64,000 bases of DNA from Ktedonospora formicarum (GTDB lineage Bacteria; Chloroflexota; Ktedonobacteria; Ktedonobacterales; Ktedonobacteraceae): NCBI RefSeq assembly GCF_016587355.1, contig NZ_BNJF01000009.1, forward strand, positions 245,451-309,450, given 5' to 3'. Positions 9,308-18,341 of the stretch are shown in pieces; position 1 is the stretch's first letter; each line of letters begins with the position of its first letter. The position numbers and the translations under genes are program-made. A model generated the notes under the pieces. The model saw only the letters and a program-made list of their open reading frames with translations. It ran no database searches and was not told the DNA's origin.

Positions 9308-9502
9308 ATGACGCAGGTCAATCGACAAGAAGAGTTGTTGACTGTGAGAGAAGTTGCACGCCTCCTGAGGGTCGATGATACCACTGTGAGGCGCTGGATC
9401 AAAATGGGTGCCCTCGAAGCCATTACCTTACCCCATCGCGGCAAACGGCAAGCCTATCGGGTCAGACGCGCAACGCTTGATGCCTTGCTTAGTGCGCCAT
9501 GA
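9308..9502 (+). CDS. small helix-turn-helix (excisionase/MerR-type) DNA-binding protein
   Basis: This 64-residue protein consists of one winged-helix domain of the HTH_17/excisionase type: LLTVREVARLLRVDDTTVRRWIKMGALEAI, then a wing (RGKRQAYRV) and a short helix. Such proteins bind plasmid origins or attachment sites, or regulate small operons. GAGGAGAAGG lies just before the ATG. With the adjacent primase it may act at the element's origin or in excision. No integrase gene is in the window, which favours a replication or regulatory role. Confidence 0.8.
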   Translation: MTQVNRQEELLTVREVARLLRVDDTTVRRWIKMGALEAITLPHRGKRQAYRVRRATLDALLSAP

Positions 9503-9522
9503 TCCACCCAGCTTGCCCCAGA

Positions 9523-9555
9523 AAAGCCACTGTGCAGAACAAGCATGGTGGCTTT
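9523..9555 (+). terminator. hairpin after HTH gene
   Basis: AAAGCCAC and GTGGCTTT pair across a loop of 17 bases, about 20 bp downstream of the HTH gene. The following TTTCATTG is only weakly T-rich, so this is a probable weak terminator. Confidence 0.4.
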
Positions 9556-9617
9556 CATTGTGTCCTATCGGACGGTTTGTGTTGGTACCGAATGTGTAGA
9601 CAAGGAGTTTCTTAACT

Positions 9618-10097
9618 ATGAGCCATATTGTTGAGGCAAAAACGAAAATTGTGTGTCCAAACCTCCCTGAATTCCTCGCTCTTATCCGGCAGGGAGATGA
9701 CATGACCATTGCCGAGCTTCCTTTCATTCTGCTGCTTCGCCAGGCCGTGACCATGGTTGCCAGTGAGTATGAGGGAGAGCTGAAGCCGTATTACCTTGAC
9801 TATTATCAAATTCAACATCGCGTGAATACGGGCCTTGCGCTTCACATCCCACGCCAGGCGGGCAAGCAGGCATTGGATCGTGGGCTTGGCCTCTCTATTG
9901 ACGAGAAGACCGGGGTGCTTACCTGTGTAGGTGATCCTTATCGCGTTGAGGAGTTCTACGAGGCCATACAGCGGCGTATCATCAGAACCTACACCACGCT
10001 TGCCTATATGGCCGCGATGCGGCTTGAACAGTTTCAACATGTATCCGTCCAGGCACTCCAGGAGGGTGTCGTGATTTCAGGAGAATTGTATGCCTAA
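9618..10097 (+). CDS. Ycf35/DUF1257-like protein
   Basis: This 159-residue protein begins MSHIVEAKTKI, like the DUF1257/Ycf35 family. It has the family's later pattern: a short beta pair (GLSIDEKTGVLTCVGDPY), then a long helix ending in a Tyr-containing segment (QRRIIRTYTTLAYMAAMRL), then a beta strand at the C-terminus. The family is best known from cyanobacteria and chloroplasts, and its biochemical role is unknown. It is often found beside DUF2997 proteins and AAA+ ATPases, exactly as here. The stop overlaps the start of the DUF2997-like gene by eight bases, so the two are translationally coupled. Assignment is by pattern only. Confidence 0.6.
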   Translation: MSHIVEAKTKIVCPNLPEFLALIRQGDDMTIAELPFILLLRQAVTMVASEYEGELKPYYLDYYQIQHRVNTGLALHIPRQAGKQALDRGLGLSIDEKTGVLTCVGDPYRVEEFYEAIQRRIIRTYTTLAYMAAMRLEQFQHVSVQALQEGVVISGELYA

Positions 10098-10332
10098 AGT
10101 GGTGGTGTCCATCTTCGATGATGGGTCGGTCCGACCCGACTTTTTCGGCTTTGAAGGAAATGCCTGCCTCAAAGTCGACCAGCAGCTCCATGCGCGGCTG
10201 GCACAGTTTGGCATTGTTCTGGATGAGGTCCAGATCACGCCGAAGCCCGAACTGCTCCTGGTTGAAGGGGAAAAACAGGCACAGAGACAGCGGCAGCTGC
10301 AAGAACCGAACGTACAAGGAGGCATGAAATGA
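10090..10332 (+). CDS. DUF2997-like small protein
   Basis: This protein of 80 residues fits DUF2997: a first strand with DDGS (VVVSIFDDGSVRPD), FGFEGNACLKVDQQLHARL matching the GxxGxxC-helix part, and a last strand rich in Glu. DUF2997 proteins usually pair with Ycf35/DUF1257. The gene overlaps both neighbours (8 bp with the previous stop, ATGA with the next start), so the cassette is expected to be made in fixed proportions. The C-terminal 20 residues are Gln/Glu-rich and probably unstructured. Confidence 0.65.
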   Translation: MPKVVVSIFDDGSVRPDFFGFEGNACLKVDQQLHARLAQFGIVLDEVQITPKPELLLVEGEKQAQRQRQLQEPNVQGGMK

Positions 10333-10616
10333 TTCGAATGCTAGTCGTGTTTGCCCTCTCATTGTTGATGCTCCTGGTCCTCATCAGAGTGGTGCTTCGC
10401 AGCAGGCGAAAGAGGCTGTACGTCAGGATTGACGATGATGGGTCTGTGAAGCTTGGAACCTGTCAACACTGTGTGGTGCGTGAAAAGAAACGCCCCAATC
10501 GCGCGTGGCCAGCTGATGGGGATCGTGCATTGGATTTCCCGCGTGACCGTCTGCTGCAACGTCTTGCACCGTATGGGCTCCAGGTTGAGATTGAACAAGA
10601 GTATGTCTGTCCCTGA
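10329..10616 (+). CDS. membrane-anchored DUF2997-like paralogue
   Basis: This 95-residue protein has a single N-terminal transmembrane helix (residues of about 3-24) followed by a basic stop-transfer stretch (RSRRKR). The soluble part then aligns by eye with the preceding DUF2997-like protein: LYVRIDDDGSVKL against VVVSIFDDGSVRP, and RDRLLQRLAPYGLQVEIEQEY against DQQLHARLAQFGIVLDEVQIT. An insert of about 30 residues between them carries CQHC. A tandem, membrane-tethered copy of DUF2997 is not an arrangement I know. The start overlaps the previous stop (ATGA), and the AAA+ gene starts 26 bp after the stop. Confidence 0.7.
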   Translation: MIRMLVVFALSLLMLLVLIRVVLRSRRKRLYVRIDDDGSVKLGTCQHCVVREKKRPNRAWPADGDRALDFPRDRLLQRLAPYGLQVEIEQEYVCP

Positions 10617-10641
10617 TCAAGTGTCTTGCCAAGGAGAACGT

Positions 10642-12561
10642 ATGGACTCGATACATGATGCGGCCAGCGTGCCTGCACCTGCTCCGGAATCTGACCTGAT
10701 CCCCACGTGGTATCACAAGTTCCGTGAGATGTACATCTCTTCAGCTGGGATTTGCTTCCTGTTGTGTGGCGATATTCATGGGATTGCCGCGCGCGATGTG
10801 TCTCAGCTGCTCTTCTTACAAAAGTCACTGGCAAGCAAATTTGAGATTGTCGTCTACTATCATCGTGCATCTGGCATCTGTTTTCCGCTCGATGACGTGT
10901 TTGAGGGGCGTGAGCACGGCAGAGGATCGGGAACCTCTATGCGTGCGCGCGCCAGGGAGTTGCTCGGATCCGCCTGGAGTCTTCCCAGTGACGACCCCTA
11001 TACGGCGGCCCTGGATGCCTCGGGAGTCCTTTCGTCAACGGATGTGTTTCAATCGGCGCGTACGCCTAAGCAGGCTCTCTCGCTCTTAGAACACCTGCTA
11101 CGCGCACGAGACCTGCATGATCCAACGAAGGATGGCAAGGAACGGGTGGCGGTAATTCTTGATTGCGCGGATTACCTGTGTCCCCCCAGCAGTAAGGCGA
11201 CAATGTCTCCTGAGGCGCTCGATGTGCTTGCCACCCTTCAGTATTGGGGGAGCGATCCCACGCTCATGAGCCAGGGCAACCCGGTGTTTCTCCTTACGCG
11301 TCGTCTCTCTGATCTACATGAGGATTTGCGTGACAGTGATAGCGGCTACAAGGTGATCCCGATCGATTTGCCCGATGAGCGGACGCGCCTGGCCTACATC
11401 ACCTGGTATCAAGAGCATCGCAGACAGCAACAGCTTCCCCCTCTTCCGCTGGTGGATCTCACCCTCGCCGATATCGCACGGATGACCGCCGGGATTGGCC
11501 TGCACGATGTGGAGGACATCTTCTTGCTTGGAGCCATGGAGGCGCAAGAAGGCCAGGGCCCAACGGGCATTACCAGGGAGCTGGTGAAGTCGTATAAAGA
11601 CGATATCATTACGGCCAAATATAGTGAGATCGCGACGATGCTGGAGCCGCTGCCAGGCGGCTTTGCTGACCTGGGAGGGATGGAGCATGTCATCAATTTG
11701 ACACGGCAAAATATTCTGCGTCCCATGCAGGAAGGACGGACACAGGATGTCCTCTCCCGGCTCCTGCTTGTAGGTCCACCAGGCACAGGCAAGACCTATT
11801 ATGTGCAGGCCTTGGCGCGCGAAATCGGGTTTAGCGCACTTGCCCTCACTATGGAAAACATTCTGGATAAATGGGTGGGTTCTTCGGAACGCAACCTGGC
11901 GGAATTCTTCCAGTTTGCCCGTGCCCTGGCCCCTGTACTCATCTTTCTGGATGAGGCCGATCAGACAGAGCTCTCCCGGCGCGGTGGCAGCACTACAGGG
12001 AACTCGACATCAGTAAATCTCTTTAGTGCCATGTTGCGTTTCGCAGGCGATCCCTCCCTGCGTGGTCGCGTGCTCTTAGTCCTGGCGAGTAATCGCCCCG
12101 ATCTCTTTGATCCGGCCTTACTGCGCCGTATGGACGCGATTATTCCCGTTCTACTGGCAGATGAGCAGGGGCGGCGACGCATCCTGGAAAAACAGGCCCA
12201 GCTCCAGGGCGTGCGTATGACTTCAGATGCAGCACAGGTGCTCGTAGCGCAGACCGATCGCTATAGCGCAAGCGATCTGGAAGCGCTGGTAGGAGAGTCG
12301 CGGTGGCAGGCTACGCTGCGGGGGAGCTCTAGTATTGAGCGACAGGATGCCGAGATCGCGTGTACGAACCTGCGCCCGGTCACGCGAGAGATGGCCGAAT
12401 GGTTTACGCTTAAGGCTATCGATGCCTGTAACAACCTTCGTTTCTGCCCACCTGACTATGCGGCCCTCTGGCGTAATCGTGGCGCATTACAGGAAACGCT
12501 CAAGGAGAAGGAACAGGCGTTGTCCTTCCAGGCCGGACCGCGTCAACCCCGCACATTCTAG
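10642..12561 (+). CDS. Ycf46-like AAA+ ATPase
   Basis: This 639-residue protein has two parts. Residues of about 1-330 form a divergent, P-loop-less domain (strand near GICFLLCGDIHG; VAVILDCADYL near 175; VFLLTRRLSDL), as in Ycf46. Residues of about 340-600 form a full AAA+ module: Walker A VGPPGTGKT near 375-384, KWVGSSERNL, Walker B LIFLDEAD near 433-440, sensor-1 LASNRPD near 481, and arginine-finger region LLRRMD. The ATG at 10642 has AAGGAGAA. Ycf46-like ATPases co-occur with Ycf35 and DUF2997 proteins. The biological role is not settled. The gene ends 25 bp before a 36-bp perfect palindrome. Confidence 0.85.
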   Translation: MDSIHDAASVPAPAPESDLIPTWYHKFREMYISSAGICFLLCGDIHGIAARDVSQLLFLQKSLASKFEIVVYYHRASGICFPLDDVFEGREHGRGSGTSMRARARELLGSAWSLPSDDPYTAALDASGVLSSTDVFQSARTPKQALSLLEHLLRARDLHDPTKDGKERVAVILDCADYLCPPSSKATMSPEALDVLATLQYWGSDPTLMSQGNPVFLLTRRLSDLHEDLRDSDSGYKVIPIDLPDERTRLAYITWYQEHRRQQQLPPLPLVDLTLADIARMTAGIGLHDVEDIFLLGAMEAQEGQGPTGITRELVKSYKDDIITAKYSEIATMLEPLPGGFADLGGMEHVINLTRQNILRPMQEGRTQDVLSRLLLVGPPGTGKTYYVQALAREIGFSALALTMENILDKWVGSSERNLAEFFQFARALAPVLIFLDEADQTELSRRGGSTTGNSTSVNLFSAMLRFAGDPSLRGRVLLVLASNRPDLFDPALLRRMDAIIPVLLADEQGRRRILEKQAQLQGVRMTSDAAQVLVAQTDRYSASDLEALVGESRWQATLRGSSSIERQDAEIACTNLRPVTREMAEWFTLKAIDACNNLRFCPPDYAALWRNRGALQETLKEKEQALSFQAGPRQPRTF

Positions 12562-12585
12562 GCGTCTCTACGTCGTTGTTGTCTG

Positions 12586-12621
12586 AACGCCATGCTTTCA
12601 ATCGATTGAAAGCATGGCGTT
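12586..12621. terminator. 36-bp perfect palindrome between AAA+ and DUF3150-like genes
   Basis: Two 18-base arms are exactly complementary with no spacer, centred on ATCGAT at 12603/12604. The arms begin AACGCCATGC. No T-run follows on either strand. It may be a factor-dependent terminator, an mRNA-processing stem tuning the ratio of the flanking genes, or a protein-binding site. Confidence 0.6.
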
Positions 12622-12696
12622 GTGGGCTCTTTGTGAGATATCTCTTGATGACCTCTTACGGAGAGCACTGGTGAAGTGGAAAAAAGGAGCACGATC

Positions 12697-14049
12697 ATGG
12701 CTCAGACGATGCCAGCACCGCAGGGAACTGTGGATGGCCCATCGCGCAAACAGGAGATTGTATCGCATCTGCTTGGGAAATACCGAGCGGTCGACGAGCT
12801 AAGAAGCAGTATTGTACGTGTTCGCCTGCACATTCGGCGTTGCCGTTTTGTCACCAGGTTCGAGCTGGAAGATCTTGGGGTGACGGTCGAGGATCACGAC
12901 GTGCGGCAGGCGTTACAGAAGCTTCTGGTCTTCGGTGAAAAGCGGCTACTGCCTGAGCGGTATATAAAGAAACTGAACCAGATTGAGAGCGGAGCCCGCT
13001 CGAGCCTCAAAGAGCGTGCGTTTCGCACAGAGCTTGGCGCCTTTGTGCCCTATCCCAATTATATGGTGTGTAAAGCGGAAATGGAGCAGTTTCGCCAGGC
13101 CTACTTTGCGTTACGTGATGAGATCGTACGCAACTATCAGCCAATCAAGCGAGAGCTCCTGGAGAAATACGATGTGATTGCACGCGATGCCTACCACCGT
13201 ATTCAGTCGACGCGCCCAGGCCTCTTACAAGAACCACTTGAAGCCTTTGTGGCCAACTATTGTAACCGTATCAGTGCACAAATGCCAACGCCAGAGCGTA
13301 TTCAGTCGACGTTCGCATTTACCTTCCTGCCCTTTGATGAGTTCCTCCAGTTTCGTGTGGCCTCAGATGCTGGGCAGGAGCATGCAACACTTGAGAGCGG
13401 GACGTTTGTGGATGAGACAAGACGGCAGGCACGTGAGCAGGAATGGCAGCGGGAAGCCATTGCGCGCGATTTGCGGTTACAGGCAGAGGAACGCCTCTCG
13501 GTGCTGGATTCGTTGTGCACATCGCTTGTGAGTCAACTGCGCTCACAGACCTATAACGCGGTCTGTGATGTGCTCGCAACCTTGCAACGTCGCGCGAGCG
13601 AAAGCTTTGCGCCCCAGTCAGTGACACAACTTAAACATCTCATCGAGCGTATTCGTGGGCTCAATTTCTACGATGATGACGATATTGGGCGCATGATGAT
13701 GCAGCTGCAAGCGATTGTGGAGTTATCACCAGAGGCGCGCAAGCGCAGCCTGAGCGAGATTCAAGCGAAATTACGTGCCATTGCCACCTCCTGCCGTGCG
13801 ACACTCCTCGACCTGGATGAGGAACCGCGTTCGGCCCGTGAGTTAGGTCTCCCCGACTTTCCCACTGAAACCTCGGTTCGTCAGGCGCGTGCGACACTCG
13901 GTCTGGATATGGATCCTGCCCTCTTTGCGACCCTGCATGAGGGGCGAACCGAACGGCTCTCTGGTGGGCGTCTCATGACAGGTTCGTTATGGGATGGAGT
14001 CGATCCAGGGTCGATGCCGGGGCTTCAGCGGGCGACGGCGAGACAATAG
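12697..14049 (+). CDS. DUF3150-like helical protein
   Basis: This 450-residue protein is predicted to be almost wholly helical. The region FRTELGAFVPYPNYMVCKAEMEQFRQAYFALRDEIVRNY (about 113-151) resembles DUF3150 proteins. Those sit next to MoxR/CobS-type ATPases in integrative elements and phages, usually with a von Willebrand A protein. No such protein is present here. The ATG at 12697 has AAAAGGAG eight bases upstream. A nearby earlier ATG (12676) lacks one. It is probably a partner of the AAA+ ATPase upstream. The family call is by pattern and tentative. Confidence 0.6.
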   Translation: MAQTMPAPQGTVDGPSRKQEIVSHLLGKYRAVDELRSSIVRVRLHIRRCRFVTRFELEDLGVTVEDHDVRQALQKLLVFGEKRLLPERYIKKLNQIESGARSSLKERAFRTELGAFVPYPNYMVCKAEMEQFRQAYFALRDEIVRNYQPIKRELLEKYDVIARDAYHRIQSTRPGLLQEPLEAFVANYCNRISAQMPTPERIQSTFAFTFLPFDEFLQFRVASDAGQEHATLESGTFVDETRRQAREQEWQREAIARDLRLQAEERLSVLDSLCTSLVSQLRSQTYNAVCDVLATLQRRASESFAPQSVTQLKHLIERIRGLNFYDDDDIGRMMMQLQAIVELSPEARKRSLSEIQAKLRAIATSCRATLLDLDEEPRSARELGLPDFPTETSVRQARATLGLDMDPALFATLHEGRTERLSGGRLMTGSLWDGVDPGSMPGLQRATARQ

Positions 14050-14076
14050 CGAGGCCTCAGCCCGCCTCCTATCCCA

Positions 14077-14100
14077 GCTCTCTCAGAACTATGAGAGAGC
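14077..14100. terminator. small hairpin
   Basis: GCTCTCTCA and GAGAGAGC pair around a short loop, immediately before the stronger terminator at 14106-14144. Confidence 0.35.
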
Positions 14101-14105
14101 GCGAC

Positions 14106-14146
14106 AAAAAAAGGGAACACTTCACCTCGAAGTGTTCCCTTTTTCT
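14106..14146 (+). terminator. rho-independent terminator
   Basis: AAAAAGGGAACACTTC and GAAGTGTTCCCTTTTT form a 16-bp stem around ACCTC, ending in a T-run. It closes the Ycf35-DUF2997-AAA-DUF3150 transcript about 55 bp after its last stop. Confidence 0.9.
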
Positions 14147-14168
14147 ATTGAGAAAAGAGCGTTATGTG

Positions 14169-14762
14169 ATGAATGATTTTGATGATCACCCAGAACTTCC
14201 GCCGGCCTTGCTTGCCGCCCTGAACACCATGCGTGATGGAGGCATGCTTACGACAGTGGTAGAGATGACCCTTCCATCTTCGCAAGAACTGCTCCTGGTT
14301 CCCTGCTTTGTGGTTCGCTCACCCGTGACCACACCACAGGTCGCCATGGTTCAGGTAGCCTTAACGACACATTTTGTGTGCTACGAGGCCGAAGGCCCAC
14401 TCACAGTTTTCCATCTATTCCTCTATGATCGTCTCACCAGCCGAGTGGTGATGGTGCATGATCGCCTCATTGGGGTCCAGGTGCAATCTGGGAGTCCCTT
14501 TGTTCTGGAGTGCTTCCTCAACCCAACTGATGAAGAGGATCGACAGCTGTTGCAGGCCCTTGAGGCAAGCCCTGTCATCCACATTGAGTGGTATGGGACT
14601 GATGCCTCCATGACGTATCAGGCGACCAGACGCTATCCACTCTCGATTGAACAGCAGCAGATGGCACGGCAGATACTCGAGCGCACACATGGCATGCACT
14701 CCACCAATGAGCAGTTTCTTCGTGCCCAACTGCGCTTCCTGCGAGAGCATCCCTCCTGGTAA
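14169..14762 (+). CDS. hypothetical beta-rich protein
   Basis: This 197-residue protein of unknown family starts MNDFDDHPELPP. It is mostly beta-patterned with alternating hydrophobic residues (LLVPCFVVRSPV, VAMVQVALTTHFVCYEA, VVMVHDRLIGVQV), plus a helical C-terminus. The start lies 25 bp after the terminator, so it has its own transcription signal or depends on readthrough. Longer in-frame starts lie within the terminator and are unlikely. It belongs by position to the replication-type module. Confidence 0.65.
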   Translation: MNDFDDHPELPPALLAALNTMRDGGMLTTVVEMTLPSSQELLLVPCFVVRSPVTTPQVAMVQVALTTHFVCYEAEGPLTVFHLFLYDRLTSRVVMVHDRLIGVQVQSGSPFVLECFLNPTDEEDRQLLQALEASPVIHIEWYGTDASMTYQATRRYPLSIEQQQMARQILERTHGMHSTNEQFLRAQLRFLREHPSW

Positions 14763-14840
14763 GTGCCAATAGGGAGGGCAAGGGTGCGGCAAGATTTTTT
14801 GCATGAGGGAAGGGTGCGTGTGAGGGATCTGCTAAGGCGA

Positions 14841-14876
14841 TGTGCCGCCCACTCTCGTGAGAGAGCGGGCGGCACA
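14841..14876. terminator. bidirectional hairpin between convergent genes
   Basis: TGTGCCGCCC-A-CTCTC pairs with GAGAG-C-GGGCGGCACA (one internal mismatch) around GTGA. It lies between convergent stops at 14762 and 14906. There is no T-run, but the position and strength suggest termination for both genes. Confidence 0.6.
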
Positions 14877-14905
14877 CCTGTGTGCTTGGTGTCGCGTTGG
14901 TGCAT

Positions 14906-15304
14906 CTAGTTGATGGTCATCCTCATGAGGATGACCTTGTACTCGACGGTGAGAAGGTACGAAGCCAGCTTCGAGACGATGGCGTGTACCCACTCGTTGG
15001 CCGTCTCGGGAACCAGATCGGCGAGCGCGGCTTTGCTGTTGTTCGGGGTCACGTCGATGACCTCGTACATCACGCCACTGGAACGCAGCCGCATCATCTC
15101 GGCGATGTCCCCCAGAGCGGTCACCAGATCGTCGAGCGAACTGAAGGCGGTGTGCTGCGAGACGAGGTTGACCGCCGCCACGAAGCTCCTGGCGATGGAC
15201 GAGAGGTCGTTGTTGTCGTACTCCAGACGGGTATTCGTGGTCACGATCGTTTCACCATCGTGGGCTGCGACGATGATCGTGGCACCATCGTACTGTGCAC
15301 TCAT
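14906..15304 (-). CDS. hypothetical GC-rich orphan protein
   Basis: This protein of 132 residues has no recognised family. The ATG at 15304 has GGGAGAG seven bases upstream. An earlier in-frame ATG (15388) adds a Cys-containing stretch that looks non-coding. The middle (SSIARSFVAAVNLVSQHTAFSSLDDLVTALGDIAEMM) is helical, and the ends are beta-like. It is the only minus-strand gene in the 7-22 kb module, and its codons are richer in G/C at the third position than its neighbours, so it is probably a separate acquisition. Confidence 0.65.
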   Translation of the reverse strand: MSAQYDGATIIVAAHDGETIVTTNTRLEYDNNDLSSIARSFVAAVNLVSQHTAFSSLDDLVTALGDIAEMMRLRSSGVMYEVIDVTPNNSKAALADLVPETANEWVHAIVSKLASYLLTVEYKVILMRMTIN

Positions 15305-15729
15305 GTGAGCACTCTCCCAGGATCGGGTAGGAACTGCTTCTACGGGATTGTAGCAGCAGGTTGTACCGAAGTTCGTGACTTCAAGCACACAATGGGTGTG
15401 TTTGCTATGTTCCTCTCACTTCAGGCGTCAGAGTCTTCGAGCAAAAGCGAGCCACAAACGCCGAAGCAACCAGCACGCGTAGGTCACACACGATACACCT
15501 GACGCATGGGGTTCGACACCTCATAAAAAGAGGGGGCGAACAAGGACGTGAACTTCGCTTAAAGTATAGCTTCTTCGGGCCACCAGCACAAGAGAGAAGT
15601 GGGGAGAGAATGTACTGTTTCACGCAAAAAAACTTGCTGCACCCGGAGGGCAAGTGCTTGCATACGCTTTGCCTCTATGCCAATGCCTGCGGGCTGAGAT
15701 GATGCATGGCAAGAAAAAGGAGTATTACG
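15305..15729. other. intergenic region with divergent promoters
   Basis: These roughly 425 bp lie between a minus-strand gene and a plus-strand gene. They should hold both promoters. No clear coding frame or confident -35/-10 pair was found. Confidence 0.45.
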
Positions 15730-16107
15730 ATGATTTATCCAAATAAACAAGAGATTGAGGGGCATTTAATACGACAGATCGAGCTAGGGCGTCAGGGGGC
15801 CCCTGGCACCGCGTATAGAAATGTCTTTGAGGACATGTACACGGCAAGTAAGGCATATACGAACTGGCGGTCGTTACGGGGGAGGCTTGTCGATCTAGAA
15901 GATGTGCTACAGGTGTACCTGGATCTCTACCCGGAACGGGATCAATCCATACGAGATATGCTGCGCCTGCCGAAAGAGGAGTACTTCACCTACCGTGATG
16001 TGCCCCTCTCAACCATTGCTCGAATTATGAGCATGAGTGCGCGGATTCGTGCGTTCATTGACATCATCTCGAATGATCCATTGCCGGATCGTCTCTTAAA
16101 TCGTTAG
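15730..16107 (+). CDS. hypothetical helical protein
   Basis: This protein of 125 residues has AAAGGAG eight bases before the ATG at 15730. It is basic and helical (NKQEIEGHLIRQIELGRQG, then LSTIARIMSMSARIRAFIDII), with no membrane segment. I do not recognise it. It precedes the sliding-clamp gene by 136 bp on the same strand and may be in its operon. Confidence 0.65.
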   Translation: MIYPNKQEIEGHLIRQIELGRQGAPGTAYRNVFEDMYTASKAYTNWRSLRGRLVDLEDVLQVYLDLYPERDQSIRDMLRLPKEEYFTYRDVPLSTIARIMSMSARIRAFIDIISNDPLPDRLLNR

Positions 16108-16243
16108 TTCATGCTTCTATCGGCCAGTGGTGCTCAGACTAGAGCGAGTATACGTTCTGGCAAGGGAGAGAAGCGAGAGCTGTGATGCCTCCCTTGTACC
16201 GGTTTGCTCCAAAGAGGTCTGAGCCGAAAGGAACGGAAATTTT

Positions 16244-17419
16244 ATGAAGATTACTTGTGCCCAACAAGAGCTCGCACGTGCTCTGACGATTGTTGGTCAT
16301 GCGTTTCCACGTCGGAGCACGCTTCCGGTGCTGGCAAATGTCCATGTGGCCACTGATGGTGAGCTACTCCAGGTGTCTGCCTCCAATGGGGAAGGCGTGA
16401 GTATTGTGTATCGGCTTGCAGCCACCATTGAAGTGCATGGATCTATCGCACTCCCTGCCAAACTCCTGACGGACTATATTGGGAGCCTGCAGGCAAATCC
16501 TGTCTCACTTGCTCTGCAAGAAGACACCTATGTCTGCCATATCAGCTGTGGGCGGTCGAGTGCGGATATCAATGGGATGGATCCTTCGCAGTTTCCCCTG
16601 ATGCCAGCTCTTGACGATGAGCAAGAACCTATCGTGTTGGAGGCAACTGAGCTCAAAGAGATCATCGAACAGGTGGCCTTTGCCGCAACCCAGGACACAA
16701 GTCGCCCCATCTTCACCGGGGTATACCTTACAGCAAAAAGCGGGCAGTTGACCTGTGTGGCTGCTGATTCATTTCGCCTGGCAGTACGCAACCTGCCGAT
16801 TGCCGAGCATCTAAGTGAAGCACTCCTTATCCCAGCACGCGTCATGGAACAACTTGCTCGCATCTTGCCGAAAGCGGGGACAGTGGAAATGTGCATAACT
16901 CCCCGCCGGAATCTGGTGCGATTCCATACACCATCTCTGGATTTCTTTGCACCATTGCTTAAAGGGACCTATGCCAATTATCAGGCTGTTCTTCCCAAAG
17001 TGTGGAGGACACGGGCTGTCATGGAGCGACAGGCGCTTGCTGCAGCGGTCAAGGAAGTCGAGCCGTTTGCCAGAGATGGGAGCAATCTGGTACGGGTGAC
17101 GCTGCGTGGACAGGAGACTCAGGAAGGGGAACCAGGTACTGTGACATTACAGGCCACCGCTGAGGAGTTGGGCACAAATGTGAGTGTCATTCCTGCGACC
17201 ATCTCTGGAGACGATCAGCAGGAGATTTGCTTGAATACCCGGTATCTGGCGGATGTGCTTGCGGTACTCGATATGCCAGAGATTGCCTTAGAGGTGGTGA
17301 GTCCCCTTCGTCCTATCGAGATCACCCCGGCCCTTGCCTCCACGCAGTATCACTACGTCATGATGCCATTGAGCACCAGGGCGTCAGACACGACCCAATC
17401 CACACCTCGTCTGCAATGA
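16244..17419 (+). CDS. dnaN: DNA polymerase III beta subunit (sliding clamp)
   Basis: This 391-residue protein has the three repeated clamp domains of DnaN, about 125 residues each. Recognisable parts are the N-terminal MKITCAQQELARALTIVGHAFPRRSTLPVLANV, TSRPIFTGVYL near 155, AADSFRLAVRNLP near 174, and a C-terminal YHYVMMPL core. Family function: it encircles DNA and tethers polymerase. Clamps outside the dnaA-dnaN locus are seen on large plasmids and phages. A second copy beside a Prim-Pol gene suggests an element-specific replisome. The C-terminus extends about 15 residues past the usual end. Confidence 0.92.
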   Translation: MKITCAQQELARALTIVGHAFPRRSTLPVLANVHVATDGELLQVSASNGEGVSIVYRLAATIEVHGSIALPAKLLTDYIGSLQANPVSLALQEDTYVCHISCGRSSADINGMDPSQFPLMPALDDEQEPIVLEATELKEIIEQVAFAATQDTSRPIFTGVYLTAKSGQLTCVAADSFRLAVRNLPIAEHLSEALLIPARVMEQLARILPKAGTVEMCITPRRNLVRFHTPSLDFFAPLLKGTYANYQAVLPKVWRTRAVMERQALAAAVKEVEPFARDGSNLVRVTLRGQETQEGEPGTVTLQATAEELGTNVSVIPATISGDDQQEICLNTRYLADVLAVLDMPEIALEVVSPLRPIEITPALASTQYHYVMMPLSTRASDTTQSTPRLQ

Positions 17420-17595
17420 GCGCAAGCTCTAGAGGAACATGGATCTGCTGCGCTCACATAAACGGTGGCATCAGGGCAAAACGGTATGCGGACGTGTGGA
17501 TAGTGTGGAAATAACGAGAACATGAACAATACTTTGTATCCAGGGAAGGAGGAGCATGTGCTTTTGCCTCAAGTGAGAGCACATGCGTATGGTGT

Positions 17596-18063
17596 ATGAA
17601 TCCAGATAGCGACGAATTTGTGCAGTTCTTACGTACGCTTGGTGTAGAAATGGAAGACAAGGCGCAATCCATCGAAAGAGAGCGGACGTCAGGGCGCCAC
17701 CAGCGATCTGAGCGCTCTCTTGACGAACCAGAGGTGACGATCCTTCGGTATGCTGAGGAGGATGAGGCACTCTATCATTTGAGTCTTGCCCATACTACCC
17801 CTCAGCTTCGCGTGGTACTTCCTGATACACAGGGCCAGCTCAAATTTCTAATTTACCTCATTCAATTCAGCGAACATCATCCTCTCGCCTCCGTGTTTAC
17901 CCAGTTTGCACGCTATAGAGGAAGCCATGCGTTTGAGCAGAAGCGCAAGACAGCGCAGCAGCACTTACTCGCTGCCTTGGGTGAGATCATGAAGGACCTC
18001 TTCTGGGAGGGCGTGGATGTATCTGAGATCCCGCCTGAAATCACGGTTGAGGAACTTCTATAG
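17596..18063 (+). CDS. hypothetical protein
   Basis: This acidic protein of 155 residues has no recognised family. A charged, probably disordered segment (about 20-50) precedes a mixed alpha/beta core (LYHLSLAHTTPQLRVVLPDTQGQLKFLIYLIQFSE). The gene follows the clamp by 176 bp and precedes csrA by 44 bp, all on the plus strand. Confidence 0.6.
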   Translation: MNPDSDEFVQFLRTLGVEMEDKAQSIERERTSGRHQRSERSLDEPEVTILRYAEEDEALYHLSLAHTTPQLRVVLPDTQGQLKFLIYLIQFSEHHPLASVFTQFARYRGSHAFEQKRKTAQQHLLAALGEIMKDLFWEGVDVSEIPPEITVEELL

Positions 18064-18107
18064 CAAGATGGCCTCTTGAGAGAACAATGGAAAAGGATGG
18101 TATCCAT

Positions 18108-18341
18108 ATGCTTGTACTACGAAGAAAAGTAGGTGAGAGAATTAGGATTGGTGACACTATCCACCTTTCTATACTCGCCATTGAAGGCGAACGCGTCAAA
18201 CTTGGAGTGGAGGCACCACCTCATGTGCCGATTGTGCGTGAAGAATTGCTCCGCACGACGCACAAATCGGGCACCATGGAAGGACAAGGAACCGTTGCGA
18301 GCCAGAGCAACGATGTGATGAGCACACGAACGCCTTCTTGA
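18108..18341 (+). CDS. csrA: CsrA-family carbon storage regulator
   Basis: This 77-residue protein begins MLVLRRKVGERIRIGDTIHL and continues ILAIEGERVKLGVEAPPHVPIVREEL, the CsrA signature including the RNA-contacting VPIVREE region. CsrA dimers bind GGA motifs in mRNA leaders and change translation or stability. The tail of 25 residues after the core is longer than in typical CsrA. AAAGGA lies ten bases before the chosen ATG. An ATG 21 bases earlier (18087) is possible but gives an atypical N-terminus. Its presence in a replication-type module suggests post-transcriptional control of the element or host. Confidence 0.9.
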   Translation: MLVLRRKVGERIRIGDTIHLSILAIEGERVKLGVEAPPHVPIVREELLRTTHKSGTMEGQGTVASQSNDVMSTRTPS